Assembly (NCBI GenBank): GCA_964568805.1
Contig: CAZMRW010000038.1
Coordinates: forward strand, 1-36,311
Source of the DNA: CAZMRW01 sp964568805
GTDB lineage: Bacteria; Pseudomonadota; Gammaproteobacteria; Methylococcales; Methylomonadaceae
Length of the DNA stretch: 36,311 nucleotides
Reading direction: 5' to 3'
The notes below the pieces were generated by a model. The model did no database searches and was not told the DNA's origin. It was given only the letters and a program-made list of their open reading frames with translations. Positions within the stretch are counted from its first letter, which is position 1. Each line of letters starts with the position of its first letter. The position numbers were made by a program, and so were the translations under genes. This document shows positions 31,880 through 36,311 of this stretch, piece after piece.

Positions 31880-34696
31880 ATGAAATACCCTGCAAGAGTT
31901 ATTCTCTTATCGCTTTTCCCGATCCTTGCTGTGTTACTGGCACCGAATTTCGTTCAGGCTGCGGCCAAAACCTATACGCTAACTGTCGTCAAATCCGGTT
32001 CCGGCAGCGGAGTCATTGCCAGTTCGCCGGTCGGCATCGACTGTGGCGAGTCTTGTAGCGCCGGCTTCAAGGTCAAAACCAGCGTGATATTAACCGCAAT
32101 GGCAGCGCCGGGTTCGATCTTCGAGGGATGGTCGGGCGCCTGTACCGGTAATGCAAGCACTTGCACGGTACTTATGAAGAAGGCAAAAAGTGTCACGGCA
32201 CGTTTTGCGTTAATAAAAATGGCGTTGAATGTAAATATAACCGGTTCAGGCGCAGGGATTGTCACGAGTTCTCCAGTCGGCATTGACTGCGGGCCGATCT
32301 GCTCAGCCGACTTCATCCAAGACAGCGAAGTCACGCTCACGGCAACCCCGGCGACAGGTTCCACATTCGGGGGTTGGTCCGGCGCCTGTACTGGCTCAGA
32401 TAACGCCTGCGTCGTTACCCTCAGTCAGGCACGGACTCTATACGCCTATTTTTCAGAACCGGCGGTGACGACTTACCAATACGACCCAAACGGCAATCTG
32501 ACCCAAGCGTCCGATCCCTTGGGCAACATCCGGCAAGTTGAGTACGACAGTCTCGACCGAGTCATTCGCCAACTCGAACCCCATCCCAGCGCTGCCGGCA
32601 GCACCCTGGGGCAAATTGATACCGACTACGATAGTCTGGGGCAGCTTACCCGAATCACCGATCCACGAAACCTCGCCACCGATTATCAGATAGATAATCT
32701 GGGTAATCTGGTAAGCCGGACCAGTCCGGACACCGGTTTTACCCAGTTTACCTATGACGAAGCCGGGAACCTCAAGACCCGCACCGATGCCCGCGGCAAA
32801 ACCGCTACTTATAGTTACGATAGCCAAAACCGTCTCACCCAAACTGCTTACGACGACCAAACCGTCACCTATACCTGGGATACTTGCAGCCAGGGTATCG
32901 GCCGGTTGTGCAGCCTTACCAACGCAGGCAGCGTATTGCGTTTCAGCTACGACCCGCACGGACGGATTACCGGCAAAAGCCAAACCGTGGGCTCCGTTAC
33001 CTTGAGCGCCAGCCATAGTTATAATTCACTCGGCCAACTCGAGCAAACCCTGACGCCCGGCGGCCAAACCATCGATTACCTGTGGCTGAATGGCAGGATC
33101 GAGGCGATTAACCTCAACGGCCAGGAGCTGATCAGCCGGATCGCCTACGAACCCGACGGGCAAATCGGCGGCTGGACCTGGAGCAACGGTGAGCCGAGCG
33201 AACGGCTCTACGATCTTTCAGGACGCCCGGTTGCCATCGACCTGGGCATCGATGCCCAAAGCCAACGGCCGGATACGCGGCATTACGGCTACGATGCGGC
33301 CGGCCGGATCACCGACATCCTGAGCGAGACCGATCCCCATCTCAACCAAAACCATGATTATGACGGCCTGGATCGCCTTATCACAAGCCGACAAGGTGAA
33401 ACTGTCGTCCTAAGCCGTTTCGACTATGCTTACGACCTTAGCGGCAATCGTACAGGTAAAGTCCTGAATAACAGCACCGCCGAGACTTACACCATCGATC
33501 CCGGCAGCAACCGGCTGCAAGCCAAAAGCGGCGCACAGACCAGAAACTACAGCCATGACGCCGCCGGCAATCTCACCGGCGACGGCACCATCACCTTCAC
33601 CTACAATGCCGAAGGCCGGCGCATCAGCGCCACGGCGCCCACTCTTAATGCCGTCTATGCCTACAACGCCCTTGACCAGCGCGTCAAAAAGACCGTCAAT
33701 GGCGAAACCGCCTTGTTCTTCTACGACGAACAAGGTCATTTGCTGGGCGAATACGATGCAGCAGGGCAACTTGCTCAGGAAATCGTCTGGTTCGGCGAGT
33801 TGCCGATCGCGGTAGTGAAATCCGCCGCGCCGCCAAGTGATGCCATAGAAATCTTTTACCTCCACGCCGATCATCTGACGACGCCTCGGAAAATCACCCG
33901 CCCCAGCGACAACAAAGTCCTCTGGACCTGGGAGTCCGAAGCCTTCGGCGACAGCCCGCCGAATCAAAATCCGTCCAGTCTGGGCGAGTTCGTCTTTAAC
34001 CTGAGATTTCCGGGCCAATACTACGACCAGGAAACGGGCTTGCATTACAATTACTTCAGGGATTATGATCCCGGAACCGGAAGGTATATCGAGAGTGATC
34101 CGATTGGGTTGGCTGGGGGCTTAAATACCTATGTTTATGTTAATGGAAACCCGATAAATTACTTCGATCCTTTTGGGCTTGATCCGTTGTGCGCAGAGAA
34201 TGGACAACGCATTGACTGTACCGATGGTATGCGCCCGCCACCTGCCGGGACTCCTCTAAATGGGCCATTGAGTCCAGTTGGCGTGGCATCAACTGTTGCT
34301 GAAACTTTGTTAGCTGTTTGTCCAATTGGTCGAGGCGCGCAGTCCGCAAAGACGATAGCAAATCCAGTGCCAGATATGTTGGCTCGCGTTGTGCCCAAGG
34401 GACTTAATCCGACTACACTCGGCAAAGTTGGTGAGGTGGATGTATTTGTTGCTAATGCAAGCGAATTACGCGGCTTGTCCAATGCACAAATTGCCGAAAA
34501 ACTATCGATCCCGGAAGTGCCCGGCGGATTTAAAGTGATTGAATTTCCAAGCTCTTCAGTGGATGGCATTGCGTCGCCGGTCAATAGGACAAATAATGGT
34601 TTTGTCATGGGTGGTCAAACGGCCGGTGGGGCTGCAGAATTTGTGGTTCCAAACGGTCCAATTCCAGTAGGAGCAATTCAATGGATTCCAAAATGA
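31880..34696 (+). CDS. Rhs/YD-repeat protein, C-terminal half with signal peptide, two InlB-like repeats and toxin-like tip
   Basis: 938 residues. Signal peptide 1-27 (cleavage after NFVQA). Two InlB-B-like bacterial repeats, about 32-110 and 114-192, each with SSPVGIDCG, GWSGACTG and paired cysteines. YD repeats start abruptly at TTYQYDPNGNLTQASDPLGN (197) and continue the first ORF. The Rhs core ends with YDQETGLHYNYFRDYDPGTG, ESDPIGLAGG and DPFGL (763-767). The variable tip, 768-938, includes LARVVPKGLNPTTLG, a ...FKVIEFPSS... strand and GGQTAGGAAEFVVPNGPIP. The pattern of an early Arg, a middle Ser and a late Glu could suit an ADP-ribosyltransferase fold, but this is a guess. Codons from about 34170 on look more A/T-rich than the core. 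GGGAG precedes the ATG. Confidence 0.85.
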   Translation: MKYPARVILLSLFPILAVLLAPNFVQAAAKTYTLTVVKSGSGSGVIASSPVGIDCGESCSAGFKVKTSVILTAMAAPGSIFEGWSGACTGNASTCTVLMKKAKSVTARFALIKMALNVNITGSGAGIVTSSPVGIDCGPICSADFIQDSEVTLTATPATGSTFGGWSGACTGSDNACVVTLSQARTLYAYFSEPAVTTYQYDPNGNLTQASDPLGNIRQVEYDSLDRVIRQLEPHPSAAGSTLGQIDTDYDSLGQLTRITDPRNLATDYQIDNLGNLVSRTSPDTGFTQFTYDEAGNLKTRTDARGKTATYSYDSQNRLTQTAYDDQTVTYTWDTCSQGIGRLCSLTNAGSVLRFSYDPHGRITGKSQTVGSVTLSASHSYNSLGQLEQTLTPGGQTIDYLWLNGRIEAINLNGQELISRIAYEPDGQIGGWTWSNGEPSERLYDLSGRPVAIDLGIDAQSQRPDTRHYGYDAAGRITDILSETDPHLNQNHDYDGLDRLITSRQGETVVLSRFDYAYDLSGNRTGKVLNNSTAETYTIDPGSNRLQAKSGAQTRNYSHDAAGNLTGDGTITFTYNAEGRRISATAPTLNAVYAYNALDQRVKKTVNGETALFFYDEQGHLLGEYDAAGQLAQEIVWFGELPIAVVKSAAPPSDAIEIFYLHADHLTTPRKITRPSDNKVLWTWESEAFGDSPPNQNPSSLGEFVFNLRFPGQYYDQETGLHYNYFRDYDPGTGRYIESDPIGLAGGLNTYVYVNGNPINYFDPFGLDPLCAENGQRIDCTDGMRPPPAGTPLNGPLSPVGVASTVAETLLAVCPIGRGAQSAKTIANPVPDMLARVVPKGLNPTTLGKVGEVDVFVANASELRGLSNAQIAEKLSIPEVPGGFKVIEFPSSSVDGIASPVNRTNNGFVMGGQTAGGAAEFVVPNGPIPVGAIQWIPK

Positions 34697-34980
34697 TGAA
34701 CATTCAATCAACTGAAACTAAGATCGTTGGTAAGTGGGTTTTTGAAAATGGAAAGCTGGTGGCTGACGCTACAGCAAAACGGATTGATCACTTAATTCAG
34801 AACGAGCTTATGGAAATTGGACGTTCTGATGACGGTTGGACTGTGCTTTATTTGGATAAAACCGATGGCCGTTATTGGGAATTAAATTACCCAGATAGTG
34901 GTCACCATGGTGGGGGGGCGCCATGTCTAGAGCTACTGTCCCGTGATAATGTTATAGAGAAATACAAAATTTCTTGTTAA
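34693..34980 (+). CDS. Imm27-like immunity protein
   Basis: A 95-residue cytosolic protein. It resembles the Imm27 immunity family: IVGKWVFENGKLVADATAKR, then IGRSDDGWTVLYLD, TDGRYWELNYPDSGHHGGGAP and a short helix. The ATG at 34693 overlaps the Rhs stop as ATGA; ATG at 34681 or 34696 are alternatives. Position and overlap fit a cognate immunity protein that neutralises the Rhs tip. Base composition matches the tip rather than the Rhs core, as expected for a toxin-immunity pair exchanged as one unit. Confidence 0.78.
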   Translation: MMNIQSTETKIVGKWVFENGKLVADATAKRIDHLIQNELMEIGRSDDGWTVLYLDKTDGRYWELNYPDSGHHGGGAPCLELLSRDNVIEKYKISC

Positions 34981-35296
34981 ACCAGTGCAATGGAGAGCTG
35001 ATCACGGGTTCCGCTCAATCCTAACTGATGTCGGTCATATATTTATTTTCGGGATTATTTTGTATTAAGCACGAAATAGACTATAAGATTTTTTGTAATC
35101 CTTTTTGTAGCCGAGTTTTCAGGTAATCTGATGACTCCAAAATTTTGTCTTTGATAAGACGATTATTTTAGAGATAACAACGATAGAATCGAATTTAAAG
35201 TTTGTAAAATAATACTCAAACTCTTTGCTCATAAGAGTTGTAGCATTTCCAATAAATTTTTTTATGGCATAATCCATTAAACTTCTTGGAAGTTTT
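34981..35296. other. A/T-rich gap after the Rhs locus with a hairpin
   Basis: 316 nt without a gene. AACTCTT-TGCTCAT-AAGAGTT (35219-35239) forms a perfect 7-bp stem about 57 nt past the end of the minus-strand gene and could be a weak terminator; a 5-bp hairpin GTCTT-TGAT-AAGAC lies at 35147-35160. No orphan Rhs tip or second immunity gene was found here. Confidence 0.5.
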
Positions 35297-35950
35297 TTAA
35301 TCCTGAAGCTGTTCGGATTCGATGATGCACTCGCCTGGTTGATCTCTCAAAACACCCTCCAGTAGCGCGAGAGCGATACGCTCTGCTTTGACTGCCCGGT
35401 AACGAATAGGAATCAGAGGCCGGAAAATTCGTGCAATGATCAGTCCTATCCTTTCCCATGGACGCGGCTTTTCGCGCACGGCGTCAATCAGCGATGGTCT
35501 GACTATGGTAAAGCTGGGATAGCTGATATTGCGAATTCCAGCTTCTGCTTCAGCCTTGGTGCGCAGGTAGAAATTTCCGGCCGGATTCGCACCGAGAGAA
35601 GAGTTCAGCGCAAAACGCGTAGCGCCCGCCGCTCGTGCCAGTTTTGCGAATTGAATGGGCAAGTCGCGGTCGATAGCAGCAAAGGCCGCCTGCGAGCCGG
35701 CAGCCTTGATAGTTGAACCTAGCGCGCAGATCACGGCGTCAACTTTCCACCAGGGTGCATCGACGGGCAAATGGGCAAAATCGATAACCGGGTTAGTTAA
35801 CTTGGCATAGTCCGGCAACGGGCGACGGGTAGGGGCAACCACCTGCTCGATGCGCGGGTCGGCAAGGGCCAATGCCAGTACTTGCCTGCCCACAGCGCCG
35901 GTGGCGCCGACCAGCAGCAGGCTTAGTGGCTTATTACCTGAATAGGTCAT
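35297..35950 (-). CDS. NAD(P)-binding epimerase-like protein (atypical SDR)
   Basis: A 217-residue single Rossmann-domain protein. LLLVGATGAVGRQVLALAL (11-29) is an NAD(P)-binding GxxGxxG motif; VICALGSTIKAAGS, RFALNSSLGANP and YLRTKAEAE place it with the atypical SDR group (TIP30/HTATIP2, NmrA-like). KAEAE holds the usual lysine. The substrate is unknown. ATG at 35950 with no strong ribosome site. It stands alone on the minus strand. Confidence 0.85.
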   Translation of the reverse strand: MTYSGNKPLSLLLVGATGAVGRQVLALALADPRIEQVVAPTRRPLPDYAKLTNPVIDFAHLPVDAPWWKVDAVICALGSTIKAAGSQAAFAAIDRDLPIQFAKLARAAGATRFALNSSLGANPAGNFYLRTKAEAEAGIRNISYPSFTIVRPSLIDAVREKPRPWERIGLIIARIFRPLIPIRYRAVKAERIALALLEGVLRDQPGECIIESEQLQD

Positions 35951-36133
35951 GTCAGTTAGTCATTTGTGGCAAGATGGATTGAAGTCAATTGGAACAGGTT
36001 AATACCCAAATCAAGCATTACATAAGGGTCCCTATGGCACTGGCCTGTAGTTTACGAAATAAGGTAACATGACCGCAAACAATCTGAAACATCGGATGTT
36101 AACCTAACTCAATAACATGATGAAGGATGTACT

Positions 36134-36262
36134 ATGAAAAAACTGCTCATCTTCTTTGCAGCGGGTTGTGTTGGCGCTCTGGCAAATAGTATTGTAGTCT
36201 GGGCATTTGGACATTATGGTATTACCAAGGCGCTCGGTGTATCTCTTGCTCCTGCCTTGTAA
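36134..36262 (+). CDS. Short membrane peptide, possibly a truncated membrane protein
   Basis: 42 residues, MKKLLIFFAAGCVGALANS then a hydrophobic stretch and GHYGITKALGVSLAPAL, followed by TAA. AAGGA lies 8 nt before the ATG, so initiation looks real. The residues resemble the start of a longer family of small gammaproteobacterial membrane proteins that I recall only vaguely; if so, the TAA is premature or there is a frame change. The window ends 49 nt later, so this cannot be settled here. Confidence 0.5.
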   Translation: MKKLLIFFAAGCVGALANSIVVWAFGHYGITKALGVSLAPAL

Positions 36263-36311
36263 GCGCTCTTTAAAGGACGTCCTTGAGGATGTTGGAACAA
36301 AATGGTAGGAA

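Noticed and set aside
29501..34696. Rhs locus as a simple broken pseudogene
   Set aside because: Each half has its own ribosome site and export signal and both frames are long and intact, so a plain frameshift does not explain it.

Overview
The window reads as chromosome of a gammaproteobacterium. The blocks trpF-(trpBA)-accD-folC-dedD-cvpA-purF-metZ and recA-recX-alaS-lysC are classic gammaproteobacterial gene orders. The gnnA-gnnB-lpxB cluster and the PQQ-type dehydrogenase would fit an aquatic methylotroph or methanotroph (Methylococcales-like), but that placement is inference. No rRNA, tRNA, CRISPR array, transposase or phage gene was seen.

Layout. 1-1974 (+): a LemA-family protein and a TPM/PDZ lipoprotein. 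1981-2152: a degenerate tandem repeat. 2191-12949 (-): one long biosynthetic operon, trpF-trpB-trpA-accD-folC-dedD-cvpA-purF-metZ, ending in a translationally coupled GGDEF/EAL protein whose GGDEF motif is degenerate. 13277-16658 (+): gnnA-gnnB-lpxB, predicting lipid A built on a 3-amino sugar, followed by creA (16747-17211).

17372-21332 (-): a compact five-gene Rsb partner-switching (stressosome-type) module in the order RsbR, RsbS, RsbT, RsbX, RsbU. RsbR carries a globin sensor domain. RsbU carries a LOV-like PAS domain that keeps the flavin-contact residues at exact spacing but has Pro in place of the photoactive Cys. No sigma factor, anti-sigma factor or other output gene lies beside it.

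21640-27156 (+): recA, recX, alaS, lysC. recX contains three in-frame copies of a 51-bp unit with two small hairpins per unit, adding about 50 residues. 27231-28937 (-): a secreted fusion of a cupredoxin and a PQQ-type glucose/sorbosone dehydrogenase.

29501-34980 (+): an Rhs/YD-repeat polymorphic toxin locus. The Rhs shell is split into two adjacent ORFs. The second half starts with its own signal peptide and two InlB-B-like repeats placed exactly at a YD-repeat junction. It ends in a variable toxin-like tip, followed by an overlapping Imm27-like immunity gene. The right end (35297-36262) holds a NAD(P)-binding epimerase-like protein and a 42-residue membrane peptide.

The most unusual items are the split Rhs with an inserted secretion/InlB module, the Rsb module that pairs a globin with a Cys-less LOV domain, and the repeat-expanded recX.
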